Below are positions 38,943-50,548 of a stretch of 64,000 nucleotides of DNA, piece after piece. Each line of letters begins with the position of its first letter. Position 1 is the first letter of the stretch. The position numbers and the translations under genes are program-made. The notes under the pieces were generated by a model. That model did no database searches. It was not told the origin of the DNA and saw only the letters and a list, made by a program, of their open reading frames with translations. The stretch comes from Aureobasidium sp. EXF-3400 (taxonomy: Eukaryota > Ascomycota > Dothideomycetes > Dothideales > Saccotheciaceae): positions 155,420 through 219,419 of the forward strand of contig SWBL01000032.1 in NCBI GenBank assembly GCA_024195585.1, read 5' to 3'.

Positions 38943-40116
38943 TCAGGTAGATAGACCCCGTGTTGCCCGTCGTAGACTGACCAATTCAAGTTGCGGCACT
39001 TCCAGCATCTGGACTTCTTTCTCATACTCCTGCTCTTTGTCGTTCATCTTTTTCCACCAGGCAACAAATTCAGCAGCTGTCGACTCAGACACAGGGTATA
39101 CACCATCGCATCGAAGATCCAGCCAAAGTCTGTCCACAGACTTGCCAATGTGTCTGAAGCGAACCAATGTCTCGGTGCGTAAGTGCTCGAGCTCGGCTTC
39201 ATACGAACGCAGAAATGTTTCCCAGGCACTCTCGTCAAATCCTTGATCGGTACCGAAGGTGAGTTCACTTGAAGATTGTCGAGAAATAGGACTCATGAGC
39301 GGCGATGGAGAACCAGCAGATTCCGAGACGCGTCGAACCCTGGTGGCCAACATGGCGTCAACATGTTCGAGACTGGCTTTGTCGCGAAATGATGTACTAA
39401 TTTCATCCACCTCATCGCCCATGATGCTATCCTGTGGGGTAAAAGGTGGTGCATCTGGACTGGTGGACAATGTGCTACCAAAACTTGTCTGGAGCGAAGA
39501 AAGGGCAGGTCGCGATTGAGGAGAGGATATCTCGAAAGGGTCCGTAGTAGAAAATTGGGGAGATCCAATGGCGGAGCAGTCAGACGTGGTACGCGAGAGA
39601 TGAAGATTTGGTCTGGATGGCCAGCCTCGGTGAAGGCTTTCGTCGTCGAGCTTATCAATTCGAGCTAGAGCCGTGCAAACAGCGGCACCTGCAGCCTGCC
39701 AATCGTCAAGCTCTGTCACAAGAGACTCAGGCAAGCGGAGCCTGAGGTCTGCCGGGATCATCCATTCAACAATGAAGGCAGCATTGTAGTAGAAGGTATC
39801 AGAGTCGGCATCAGCAGGCATCTCGTGTTCCTGCTTACGCTTGAAGTCCGTCTCTAGGCTTAAAATCGTGATTCGGTCAGCAGGCTACCCAGTTAAGCGG
39901 ATCGTGTGTGCATTTGAGTAAGTTTATTCGCCCCAGCTACCATGCATTTGCGGAGTGGGGGATCTGCTCGAAACAAGCATCTTTCTGGAGTTTACGTACT
40001 ACGTGCGGTGTGAGACGCGTGACTGTCTCCATGAAGGACGACGATGGCGAGGTTGAGTTGCGGAAGGCATAGTGGAGCTGTTCTGATGGATGCAAAGAGT
40101 CAAAAGACAGCAACAT
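38943..40116 (-). CDS. Unrecognised fungal protein of about 363 residues; 5' end uncertain
   Basis: Two exons are proposed: 39941-40116 and 38943-39858. The 82-bp intron (donor GTAGCT, branch CTGAC, acceptor TTTTAAG) is the only join that keeps frame, giving ANA-CLETDFKRKQEHEM. The N-terminal segment (PSEQLHYAFRN, SSSFMETVTRLTPHVVRKLQKDACFEQIP) looks globular and helical. Next come EWMIPADLRLRLPESL and LDDWQAAGAAVCTALARID. The middle is Ser-rich and disordered, and a C-terminal helical region (FLRSYEAELEHLRTETLVRFRHIGKSVDRLW, shown here as one of several helices) is coiled-coil-like. No known domain is recognised. A second upstream frame, starting at 40219 (MSAPSASSS), could be the true N-terminus if one base of the AAAA run at 40102-40105 is extra. 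Confidence 0.58.
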
Positions 40117-41007
40117 CAAACGGTGATGCGCTGGGATTCAAAGAGCAAGAGGTTTGATAGGAGCGTGAAGAAGGTGATGAAAACGAAACTGTAGAGGAAG
40201 ATGCCGAGGGAGCAGACATGCCATCTATAAGAAGGAAAGAGCTCAGTAGAGCTAAGCAAAGCAAGAGCTACCCGTGTACCAAGACATTTGAAGCTGTCCG
40301 TCATCCCCAGGAATAACTGGCTGTCAAGGGAAGGAAGGACTACCAATTTTTCGCAAGAGCTTCCGCGTATTGAGGATTGTCTTCGTTTTGAACACCTACC
40401 CCTTTATTGATCAGCAAGCACATGTTCTCTTATATATCGTCTGAGTAGAATCTCGTCTGGTTAGAAGAATCTTCATGCGTAGCGTGGCAGTCTAAGGAGA
40501 CTTCCGTGACACCTGGTTTGGACTTGACGACCGAAGTACACTAGTGCTCAGGATGATATCAACTTGGCGCCAGAATGTTGACATAAACAAGACTCACGTC
40601 TGTCGTTGGCTATAAACTTGACTGGTCGTAAATCAGGATCTGCTCAGCCATCATATACAACGATAGTCTTGATCTATAGTTTGTCCGTTCGAGATGTTGG
40701 AAATTGAGTTTCAGCCAACGAATGATGTTCAGTGGTCAAAGTCAAAGGTACAGCAAACTCTTTGATTGGATAGACAAGCATCACTTTCTACTGCCAGATC
40801 AGAGTGTAGATGTATGAGCTGACCTACACCGGAAATGGGGTTGAGCACAGTGAAATGGTAGAATAGTCAGAATGTGATGCTTTTTTGTTCAGCCGAGTAC
40901 AGAAGGGATCTCAAAACCGGACGAATACAAAGACCGGCGTCGGACGCTCAGAATAAGTCCAAGATGGTATATCGCGAGGAGGCAGAAAGGACGGAAACAC
41001 AGAAAGT
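40117..41007. other. Intergenic, 891 bp
   Basis: Upstream region of the unknown gene and trailer of ESS1. A 38-codon minus-strand frame from 40219 may be an upstream exon or leader (see the unknown gene). Otherwise nothing is seen. Confidence 0.35.
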
Positions 41008-41751
41008 CTACTCCAGACTAGAAAGAAAAAGAAAGAGTCAGCATGGTAAAAAAAAAAGGAAAACAAGAGGAAACTCACCGTTCAATCAGATGCAGACCAG
41101 AGGCAGTTTCAACTACATGGCTGACCTCGCCGGGCTTCAGAGCAAATGCGGCGTCCTCAAACTCCTTCTGCATATCGCCCTTGCCAAAGAAACCGCTGGA
41201 AGGAATGAGTCAGTAGATGAAACAATCCAAGGAGACGCAGAGAGACTCACAGATCGCCTCTCTTTCTGGAGCTGCTGCAATCACTCTCGGTGGTAGCCAG
41301 GTCACCAAGACTGGTTGCGCCGCTTCTGATTCTGGCTTCATGGCCGAGGATGATGGTCATAGCCTCGTCCTTGGAGCGAGTGATTTGAGCCTCGCGCCAA
41401 CTCGAGGGACGGCGAGAGTCTTTGTGCTTGACGAGCAGGTGCGAGGCGCGGATCTTGCCTTCTTGTTGGCCTTGGCCGTCGGGTCGCAGACTAGCAGAGC
41501 TGTGGTAGGTGCCCATGTAATGCTTCAGCGTCTCGCTGTCGGTGCCGGAGGGGGGCTCCCATCTGCTCTCCTTGGTAGAGGGGTTGAAATAGTAGGGAAG
41601 GTTCTTGGAGTTGGAGTGTCTAACCTCCCAGCCGCTGGGAAGACCGGTAGCCTGGAGAGAGAAGGACGTGTCAGAGGCAAGCGCGAAAGTGAGAGTGGAG
41701 CGGCGACGAGTGGAGGACAAGACGATGGCGGGGAAAGGAACGACTCACCAT
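41008..41751 (-). CDS. ESS1: Peptidyl-prolyl isomerase Ess1/Pin1 (WW plus parvulin)
   Basis: Isomerises phospho-Ser/Thr-Pro bonds, above all in the RNA polymerase II tail. Four exons: 41749-41751 (the ATG alone), 41251-41651, 41079-41195 and 41008-41017 (10 bases), giving 176 residues; yeast Ess1 has 170. The WW domain is at the N-terminus ([20 protein letters not shown], with the second Trp in SRWEPP). The parvulin domain has [31 protein letters not shown] and [18 protein letters not shown], and ends HLIERLE. The phosphate-binding basic loop ([12 protein letters not shown]) and active-site Cys are present. The intron after ATG is 97 bp, and the last exon supplies only R-L-E-stop. It is divergent from RPB9. 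Confidence 0.94.
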
Positions 41752-42074
41752 GATTCTGGAGATATGCGGATTCGACTGGATTGGATTCGCTTGTTCAGGT
41801 ACACGCCTTGACAGAAAGATGGAGAGTGCGGGGGTGATTGCTGTGTTGTCGAGACTCAAAGCCGAATGCGACCTTGCGAAGGAAGAGACGCGCTTGGCAC
41901 GTTGGCACGGCGCCTGCCCTAACTCGCAGCTCTTCCAACTCTGTGACTTTCATCATACCGACCCGAACCCGTCGCCTTTGCGCCTGCTCCATCCTGACAA
42001 CCGCCGCTACTCGCTCTCAACATCGCATATCCACGTCACGCGACCCAATAACTGGAACCATCTTTCCCACTACC
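41752..42074. promoter_or_regulatory. Bidirectional promoter, ESS1 / RPB9
   Basis: 323 bp between two start codons; no other gene. A 259-codon plus-strand frame (41750-42529) crosses this region and RPB9 in another phase and is judged spurious. Both genes act on RNA polymerase II, so co-expression from this region is plausible but inferred. Confidence 0.5.
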
Positions 42075-42573
42075 ATGGCCTCGCACGACTCCCCCTCGAA
42101 CGACACCAGCAACGCCCAGAACGAGAAGATCAAGTTCAGGTTCTGTCGCGAATGGTACACATGAACTCATGCGTGTCCTGTTTTGCGCGCGCTGACTGTC
42201 TGCGCCAGTTCAAACATGCTCTATCCGCGCGAGGACAGGGAGACGGACCAGCTCATCTTCCAGTGCCGCAACTGCCAGTGGCCCACTGCTGTCGGACCAA
42301 CCTGCATTTACCGCAACGAAGTCATGGGCAACTTGATCGAAACCGCTGGTGTCGTCACAGATGTCGCCTCAGACCCAACAGTACGCCACAGCCACGCGCG
42401 CATCCGTTTGAACCACGCTCATTCTATTATAGCTACCCCGTGTTGAGAGAGACTGCAACAACCCACGATGCGGAGGAAGAGAAGCCGTATTCTTCCAGAG
42501 TCAGATGCGTAACGCAGAGACTGGCATGAAGCTCTTCTACGTTTGCTGCGAATGCGGCAAAACTACTACCTAA
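42075..42573 (+). CDS. RPB9: RNA polymerase II subunit RPB9
   Basis: A small zinc-ribbon subunit of RNA polymerase II involved in start-site choice, fidelity and proofreading. Three exons: 42075-42154, 42209-42380 and 42433-42573, giving 130 residues. Joins restore [22 protein letters not shown] and [11 protein letters not shown]. The N-terminal ribbon uses CREC and CRNC. The C-terminal TFIIS-type ribbon uses Cys in DCNNPRCGG (C-x4-C) and CCECGK. The [21 protein letters not shown] segment is the family signature. The protein ends shortly after the last ligand, shorter than yeast Rpb9 at the C-terminus. The first donor, GTACAC, is weak but required by phase. Confidence 0.94.
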
Positions 42574-42943
42574 CGACTCAAAAGATTTGCATTTCTGGCG
42601 TACACGGTTGCATGGGAATTTGGAGTCTTTGCCCGGGTTGGACATGTTGGAAGCTCATGAGGAGAAAGAAGAGGGAACAGGCGCAGCTGGAGCTGGGAGG
42701 ATGAAAAGAAAGACACAAAAGTAGAGGGGCAATCTTGCATTCATGCTGGTGCCGAATGAGATGAAACCGGTCTAGCATCAAGGTGACTGCCTTGTTGATG
42801 CTTCATAACATATCGAATAATCCTCCTAATCGTACACGGCAACCTTTATTGCCAAAAGCAGTGCGTCCGTTCGCTGTCCCCCAAACCGTGTCGCCTGAAA
42901 CGCCTGTGCTATGCTCCAAGAAACCCCACACTTTTACCATCTC
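42574..42943. other. Convergent intergenic region
   Basis: 370 bp between the stops of RPB9 and the mitochondrial uL14 gene. No gene seen; short frames only. Confidence 0.35.
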
Positions 42944-43515
42944 TTACAAGTGCATGGGAGCCAAACTCAGGATCTTGGACCACTGCATGTTACGAAGCTC
43001 GCTTCCGACGATACCTGGAGGGCGTCAGTTGATATGCGACAACCAAGGCGACCAATATGCGCACCGTTCAATCTTGAGCCGATGGGCTCTCCTCCCTTGT
43101 TGATGAGAACGCAGGCGTTGTCGTCGAACTTGACAACACTGCCGTCAGGTCTTTGGTATTTCTTTGCGGTACGGACGACGACGGCGTGTCTGATGTCGCC
43201 ACGGCGGACTTTGTTGGCTGCGCTGATGGACACACTGCCTCCGGGGCCCGACTCGGGACCAAAGTTGCGCTGCTTCTGGACGACGACGATGATGCGGTCG
43301 CCTAGACAATAGAGTCAGATGCTGGCGAGGAGCAAGTCACCTGGAAGGCGTAAGGTGCTGACCGATCTTTGCGGCTCTCTTCATCTTGAGCACCTTGACA
43401 CACTCGACCAGGGCAGCGCCTGAGTTGTCGATGCAGTTGAGCATAGACTAGCCACCAACAGTCAGCGCGTGTGATACATGGACTCTTGCAAAGAACCGAC
43501 CTTGAGCTGGATCAT
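42944..43515 (-). CDS. MRPL38: Mitochondrial large-subunit ribosomal protein uL14m
   Basis: A core rRNA-binding protein of the mitochondrial 54S subunit, the bacterial L14 homologue. Four exons: 43501-43515 (15 bases), 43363-43447, 43065-43301 and 42944-43014, giving 135 residues. Joins restore [35 protein letters not shown] and [22 protein letters not shown]. The L14 signature is [23 protein letters not shown] and the KKYQRPDGS segment. The N-terminus starts directly with the ribosomal fold and has no separate presequence, as in yeast Mrpl38. The first donor, GTCGGT, and the second, GTCAGC, are weaker than usual, but phase and family continuity support both. It is divergent from SET9. Confidence 0.93.
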
Positions 43516-43947
43516 GTTTGCGACAGGTCGTTCAGTTATTTACTTTCTACAACAAGTACCCGGTCAAGTTGGCTGGTTGCGATTGATAGATTCCATGATT
43601 AAACTTCGAACAGGCGAGGTTTTACCGGCCAGTCGGCGCGCGTCTTCCCCATTCCCTCGTCCGTCAGGACCCGCTATTGTCGTGATTGTTGTTCGTCGTT
43701 GTCGTCTGCAATTGTGACTCGGTTCAGTCATTCACTGCCGGCCAGTCGCTTTGTCGTCGAGAGTAATCATGCCCATTAGGTGAAACCTCGCGCTCCTTGT
43801 CTGTTTCTTGGTGCTATTGTCCAGTCCGGCGCATCGCATTCCTCTGTTTTCATTCATCCCTCTCCTCCTTTCCTGTTCCTTTACTTCGCTCCTTCCAGCC
43901 AACACCCTTTTTTGTTCGAGGTTTCTCTGTTTCTTTGCGCAAATAAA
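43516..43947. promoter_or_regulatory. Divergent promoter region, MRPL38 / SET9
   Basis: 432 bp. The SET9-proximal 120 bp form a pyrimidine-rich leader (many TTCC/CTTT). No gene seen. Confidence 0.4.
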
Positions 43948-45832
43948 ATGCCGTCGCGCACTCCCTCGCTGGAAGATTCGCTGGCTAAAAAAGGAGGCCT
44001 GACCTTGGCCCGACTCGTCGACTATGATGATCGCATCACAGATGCCCTCATCGATCGCGTGAGTACTCGTCGCAATCGAGTGCTCCAGCCTGGACACTTA
44101 CCGTCTACAGGTCTACTACTGGACTACCATTCGTAAGCTGTGCACCAACCGCCCTCTCGGATCCCGGGGTATCAGAGAGGACGATGTCGCACGCATCCTG
44201 CAGACTCATGTAATCCTGAACAAGGATGCCGCCTCAGCCGCACAGCACCTGTTGCAACTACCTGCTCTGGCCCGCTATCTCAACGCTCTCCCCTCCAAGG
44301 AAGAGAAGAAACACTTCCAGGACCATTTCAGGAAATATGTCAACATTTATCTTCCCGATTGTCCCTTTGAAGTCACAACCACCAACCGCTACACGATAAC
44401 CACCCATGAGGCTGCAACTGTCGCTCGCAAGCATATCCGCAGAAACGAGACCATCAAATATTTGACTGGCGTCCAAGTTGCCATGTCCGAAGCCGAGGAG
44501 AAGATCCTTGGTGTCAACGACTTCAGTGTTGTTATGTCCAGTCGCAAGAAGCGCCCATCTCTGTTCCTTGGTCCTGCACGCTTCGCCAACCATGATTGTA
44601 ATGCGAACGCCAAGCTCGTCACCATGGGTCACAACGGCATGACGATCGTCAGCGTCCGAGACATTGACATTGGCGAGGAGATCACTGTTACATACGGAGA
44701 GGACTATTTTGGCGAGGATAACTGCGAGTGCTTGTGCGCAACCTGCGAGCGTCTCCTACGGAACGGCTGGTCTAGGCGACCATTAGTATCTAGGCACAGC
44801 AGCGACTCTCCAGGACCGCAATCGTCTACGAGTAACAAGAGGAAGTTTACACCGGAACCTACATCTGCTGTCGCAAGTCCTTCTTCGTCCAAGCGTCAAA
44901 AGGTTCATGTTCCATCTTCATCACCGAAGGCCTCGCCAAGGATCTCTACCATAAAGAAGGAAGTCAGCATCTCTTCAACGCTGGACCCACCGCCCCAAAT
45001 TCCTAATATCAAGCGAGAGATCAGTACTTCTTCAACTTCCAGAGTCGTCACCGCAAACGACAGCGAAAGCGACACTTTAGGATCAGCATTTTTCAAGCCG
45101 AAACAAATACTCAAACATCGTTATGGAAAGGTCGGCCGGCCATCTAAACGAACATACGAAACCACGCGCTCTATCTCCCCATCATCGTCCACCACAGAAG
45201 ATGTCTCGCAGACGTCTTCAGTCACAACAGATCCCACATCCGTCGATGAAGCGCCGGCCGAGTCTGACTTATCTGACCTTTCCGAGAGCTATGAGTTGGA
45301 CGACACATTGCGCGAAGTCATTCAACGGAAGCCCAAACCGGTCAAGATGACAACCAGACAAAGCCTACGAAAACAACTCTCTGTACCGATACCCACTATC
45401 GAAGGCACTGACTCAGATGTTGAAGAAGACTCAACGGTAGATCGCAGGAAGCCTGGTGACTACACACTGACAGCTCGCTTACTAACAAGTGCTGTGTCAC
45501 GCTGGGTCGAGTGCCGCAACTGTGACGATTACTTTATACAACACGAGGCCAAACTGACGCGAATCAACTGCCCCCGCTGTGAGAGACATAGTAAGCTCTA
45601 CGGGTACGCCTGGCCCAAGACGGACAAGGAGGGCAAGAATGACACGGAAGAAAGAATACTTGATCATCGCACTGTCAACCGATTTCTGCATCCGAGTGAG
45701 GAGCGAACCACCAAGAAGAGTCGCAAAAGCTTGAGCCAGATGGTTTCCGAAAGAGAAAGGAGTTTGCGAGAAAGCGAAGAGGTCGAATCACAAGAAGGTA
45801 GAAGGAGAAGTAGGAGAAGATTCAGCTCGTAA
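43948..45832 (+). CDS. SET9: Histone H4-K20 methyltransferase Set9 (Suv4-20 type)
   Basis: A SET-domain enzyme that methylates lysine 20 of histone H4, needed for DNA-damage checkpoint signalling in fission yeast. Two exons: 43948-44058 and 44111-45832, giving 610 residues. The N-terminal helical part (SLEDSLAKKGGLTLARLVDYDD, split by the intron at DR-VYYWTTIRKL) is family-specific. The SET core includes FLGPARFANHDCNANAK near residues 190-205, VRDIDIGEEITVTYGEDYFG and the post-SET cysteines CECLCATCE. The C-terminal half is disordered and ends with a further Cys pair set (CRNCDDYF, NCPRCER), suggesting a small zinc finger, then a basic tail. The gene is convergent with the MFS transporter, with 101 bp between stops. 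Confidence 0.93.
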
Positions 45833-45933
45833 CGGATTATGTATTATTTGTATCTATATAGTAGGCATAGCAAAGTTCATAACTTGCTTCAACCTCACAA
45901 CTTGCTTTTTCTTCAACCACTCATCTCCTTTTT

Positions 45934-48249
45934 TTACATCGTGAATCGGCTCATCTTGCGGATCTTACTTCCGTAGAAGAAGAAAAGAATTGGAACAGGG
46001 AACAGGGCTAGCGTAAGGAAACCTAGAAGGGACATGGCCTAAGGACTGATCAGCTCTATCGATGCGAGAATCGTGAAGGTCTCATGCTTACCCATGGAAC
46101 TCCGAGATTGTCGAACATGTAGGTTGCGAACATGGGGAAACCAGCTCCTAGCCATGAACGGAAGAAAGTGTTTGCAGCGATTGCTGAGTTGGCGTTGACT
46201 TTGTAGACGTCGATGATATAATTCCTAAAGTGAAATCAAAATTAGCATGATACGCTTCCACGTTTTGGATGCAGAGATGTATCAACTTACAATCCTTGCA
46301 AGAAGATGAGCAGAATGCCACCGCCAATAAAACTGCCAGAGATAACTTCAGGCACCCAGATAATGTTTGGGTTTGAAGTCCAGGCGAACCAGAACATGCC
46401 GATTGGGAGTAAAGCACCACCAACGATCATGGGAATCATTCGTTCTTCGGGCACCACGTCACCAGTCTCTTCCATCTTTCTGGCGAATCTGGTCTTGGTG
46501 AAATAAGCGATGAAGCAAGATCCAAAGGCGACTCCAACAATAATGGCTGCAAAAGGCAGTGCACCAACGCCAGCGTTCCAACCACGTTCCTGCTGGAAGG
46601 CAATGGGATATGCCTCGAAACAGAGGTACAGGAAGCCATAAATGAAGCTCATATAGAGGGTAACCTGGGTCCAGCGAATTAGCATGATCTCACGACGTTG
46701 GGTGTGAAATACCACGACTTTGCCAGACGAGTGCACTTGATGCACACGGTACAAGCCTTGCGAGCAGACCAAGACAAAGCGCCAGCACCAGTCGCGGTAT
46801 ATTCCCTTCGGTTTAACTTACTGCAATCAAGATAGGTTCCATGGCCAGCATTATGAAAGGCTTCAATAGGTAGCGATATGCGAGATCCTTCAAATCAACT
46901 TGATTCTCGTCGGCCTTGGCATGGATGGCCCAGTTCTTCGTGGCAAAGCGGATCTTCTTTGCTCTGCGTGACAGCAGGACAGGGGCGAGAGTCTGAGAGT
47001 GTCAGCACTGGAACATTTTGTGGATGTGGATGGTTGTATACTTCAGGGATGAGGAGGAACCCGATGATACCGAAGAACGCCGCCATGATCAGTGTGATCC
47101 AAGCAGTCCATCTCCAACCACTGTCAAAAGGTTAGTCCAACACTCTGCCTTGATTTAGTCAATGGTTCTTACAGATAACTCATAGTAATGAAGCCTCCAA
47201 CAATGGGACCCGCCACGGGGCCAATGAAAGTTGCTGATGCGAAGACAGCGACTGCAATACCGCGATCGACTGGTCCGAAGATACTACAGCCCCCCGTTAG
47301 CAAGATTCATAGCAAGCGTAACTTCATGCTTCTTACTCTGCAAGTAAACCTCCAACAATTCCAAGGGGAGCCGATGCTGCGAAACCTCCAAAGAACCTGC
47401 AAAGGAAGATTGTGTAAACATTCTGGGCAACCTAGATGTTCGGAGTGGTCAGTAAGTGTCTTGTAGAAAGACACAGTGTGTTTGACTAACCGCAACGGGG
47501 ATCTGGAAGATAGCGAATATGAAGAATCCTATGAAGAGAGGAATCTTGCGGCCATACAGCTCCGAGAAGGGACTCCAGATAATTGGTCCTGACTATTGTC
47601 AGAAAGGTAAACTCGGCGAAACGTTCGTCTGTCGAGACTTACCGAATGCAAAACCAAGAACGAACAGGGAGGTTCCCAAGATCATAACCTCCTCACTGAC
47701 ACCGAACAATTGTGATGTAGGAGTTGTTGCAGTACTGAACACGGACGAGGCGAAGGTCACAGAGAATGTCATCAAACCAGCGACGATTGTGATCATCCAC
47801 TTCTTCCACTCCGGAAAATTCATCGGATTGCCTGGGTCATCGGGACCATCCCAGTCAACCAGATTGGGATCCTTTTCCTCTTTGTCTTCGCCGCCATCCT
47901 TCTCATCGTCCTTCTCATCGAGGCTGCGATTGGTGCGTTCTCTTTGCATCTCAACATCGGCTTCTGTGCTGAAATTTTCCTCATTCAATCCTGCTGTGAT
48001 ACCTGCTGGAAGACCGGTCTTGGTCTTTGGCTTGCTGTTCTGGTCGTCGTCATCTTTTGTTTCACCACTGGGATCCGAGATGCTTGATGAGGTTGAGTGT
48101 GCAGTAGTGGTTCCAGAAATGCTGGCAGCCCTACTCTGCTGTTCATTGTCAAGAGGTACATGCTGGTCTGAGGTCACAAGTCCATCGGGAGCATAAGTCT
48201 GGCGACCACTAGCCGTTCTGATAATGCCGTCTCCATAGTGTTCAGCCAT
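45934..48249 (-). CDS. MFS transporter, DHA1 drug/polyamine type
   Basis: A 12-segment drug:H+ antiporter of the Tpo1/Flu1 class. Nine exons: 47643-48249, 47491-47588, 47337-47431, 47173-47283, 47042-47120, 46822-46992, 46291-46664, 46092-46224 and 45934-46038, giving 590 residues. The N-terminal 190 residues are hydrophilic, Asp/Glu/Lys-rich, then [20 protein letters not shown], the classic lead-in to the first membrane segment. Other hallmarks are [23 protein letters not shown] (the GPIxWxPxSExYGRK motif) and [11 protein letters not shown]. The 157-bp intron before exon 7 is the longest of the set; its join [15 protein letters not shown] fits the family. Substrates cannot be told. It may export drugs, polyamines or fungal metabolites. 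No biosynthetic cluster lies next to it. Confidence 0.9.
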
Positions 48250-49134
48250 GACAATCGTGACCGGATACTTTCTAGATAGGAAACCAGCAAAAAGATAATC
48301 GAAACTACTGAACAACCTACGTTTGAGATGGGCACTCTACCCTTTTTCTTTGGGGCCTATACATTCGGATTCCTCGGAAGATACAGACCTCTACCCAAAA
48401 TCCTTCATGAATCGTACTTGTGATGGAGGTTGGCAATGACGCCATGCACCCAAACGTTATCGATTTCTTTGAAATAGTTTTGGCAGAGCAAATAGGGACA
48501 CGCCGTTGAACTAGCTTTCCCTCGGAGCATTTTTGTCTGATGGCTGTAGCCCACATGCTGTCAGAGACTAGGTCGATGATGAGCAAAAGGGTCTGGCAAA
48601 AAAATCTGTATGCTCACTGACGCTTCTGGGCTGAGTGTCGCTATGGAGAAGCCTTCACGCTCGGCCTTCACACTTGGTCTTCACACTCGTCTTCAAGACA
48701 AATTTGTGCATTTCAATAATTCGAGATCTGTACAGGATATCACACCAATGCAGGCAGGTTCGTGACGACATTGTCGCCTGTCTCTTTATTGGCTCGTCGA
48801 GACAGCCATGGTTTCCAGAATTCCACCGCAGAGCCTCAAAACCTCGTCACAGTAGGTGGCTTGTGCCTCGAACTGATGCCGCCCAAACTTTAAATTCATT
48901 CCTTCGATGAACAAGATACAGAATATGCGACGAGTATCTGCTGTATTGAATGGGGCATCTGAGGCACGTTTGCCGATGGACACAAAGGATGTTTCGACAA
49001 TTGGGCAACCAGGTCATGTCCATGTACTTCTGAGACAAGCCATTTTGAGCAATACTTGGTTGCGAATACATAATACAGGTATAATACATGAGTCGTCGAC
49101 GCCGAGCAGCAGACTCTACTCGAGTACTGAAGTC
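48250..49134. other. Intergenic, no gene seen
   Basis: 885 bp of upstream region of the MFS gene and trailer of CBP3. Frames here are short or antisense to CBP3. No repeat or RNA gene is seen. Confidence 0.35.
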
Positions 49135-50161
49135 TCAGGCTTGAGCGACTGGTGCGGGCTCCGGAATAGGCTGCTTCATGGCCTGAGCCTCTCTGTCCAC
49201 AATGGTGGCTTCTCTAGCGGGGTCGGAGAAGCTGATATCTCCACTAGCAATATCAGAGTCGTGGACTCTGTCAAGGTCTCTGAGGTTCTTCCTCATGTAG
49301 CTGACGACATTTGCGACAGCGGCAGCATCAACGTTCTCGTCACCGCCGAAGACGTTCCTCCAAACTGCAGTGGCAAGGACAGCATCGCCCTTGACCAAGC
49401 CCTCGTCGTAGGCAGCAAGGACACCGCGCCATTGCACAAAGAGGTCCTTGAGGTACTTGTTGCGCACACTGCGAGCGGCGATATTGTGCAAGGCGGCCAT
49501 ACGGTCTTCAGCAGCGTAGAAGTAGTGATCCAGCAAGTTTTGATGCCAGTGGTGGGCGTGCTGCTGAGGGAACATCCTCAGACGTACGGTAACGAGATAC
49601 ATGTGCAGAAAAGTGATTTGAGCCCAGGTGTTAAAGGTCGGGGTTAGACCCAGCTCTGTGAAATCAGATCAGCCTGCTGTAAACTGAGATTGGAGGCCTA
49701 GACGGGAATCCTACCTTCGTACCACCAGCCCGAGCCAACGCCTAGGTCCTCGCCCTTGGCCGACCTCAATGGCTCTTCGCCGTCGGCAACGGTGGGCATG
49801 GTGTAATCTCCAGCGCGAGCGCATGCGCGGAAGAGATCCTCGGTAGCACCGTAGGCGACATATGGTTCTGTGGCAGCCTTCATCTGCTTCTGTGCTCGCA
49901 TGCGCTGGGCGAACTTCTGCATGGTCGACGCATCAAGTCCATCCTGGCTCTTTCCTGCTTCAAAACGGCTGGCAGTGGTGGTGAAAGTACGTCCTAGGAA
50001 CTGGCCACGAGGCGAAAGACGGCTGTGCACAATGCGACCCTAAGAAATGCTGGTCAGACGCTGCTTGATTCTGGCTGTCGAAGCAGACTCACATTGATCT
50101 GTCGAGCAGAAGCTTGTCTCAATGCGCGGACGCAGCTGTTGCAGACATTGTTGGAGGCCAT
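49135..50161 (-). CDS. CBP3: Cytochrome bc1 complex chaperone Cbp3 (UQCC1 family)
   Basis: A mitochondrial inner-membrane assembly factor that, with Cbp6, binds newly made cytochrome b and links its synthesis to complex III assembly. Three exons: 50093-50161, 49715-50039 and 49135-49655, giving 304 residues. The N-terminus (MASNNVCNSCVRALRQASAR) is basic and presequence-like and runs on to RLSPRGQFLGRTFTTTASRF. The chaperone domain begins at YEELGLTPTFNTWAQITFLHMYLVTVRLR, the family signature. HHWHQNLLDHYFYAAEDRM and VQWRGVLAAYDEGLVKGDAVL follow. The C-terminal 40 residues are acidic and Pro/Ala-rich. Joins are supported by phase and by GTGAGT/GTAGGA donors. Confidence 0.92.
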
Positions 50162-50548
50162 TGTGTGGTTGTGCTTGTTCGCTGTTTGCAAAAGTACGAG
50201 TATGGGCAAAATTCCATGACCGACACAACATGCAGCTTCCACATGCTCCCCAGACGATGGATTCACAAATTGATGACATCAATACGTTTTTTTTTACATG
50301 TTTCTCGACATCACTCTTATTCAAGGTCAAGCAACTGCTAACAAAGGCATATTCGAGAAAGCGAAAAACCAAATATGCATAATGAATCAAGCTTGTCACT
50401 AGATATGTTCAAAATCCCGGTCGCCTTCGCTTTTTTCCGCCCAAAACACTTCGACGCCCTCCTAAATTTTCATACAGCGAAGGTTAATCTATCTTATCAA
50501 ACAGCCAGCGCTTGACAAGAGCCTAATCATCATAGATCAATCATTGAA
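50162..50548. other. Intergenic, no gene seen
   Basis: 387 bp of CBP3 promoter and the Pumilio gene trailer. A T-run lies at about 50287-50295. No gene seen. Confidence 0.35.

Noticed and set aside
41750..42529. Plus-strand frame of 259 codons starting beside the ESS1 ATG
   Set aside because: It overlaps RPB9 in another phase and lacks any domain; the spliced RPB9 model explains the region.
48907..49647. Plus-strand frame of 246 codons
   Set aside because: It is antisense to CBP3 exons, whose frame has family signatures and proper splice sites.
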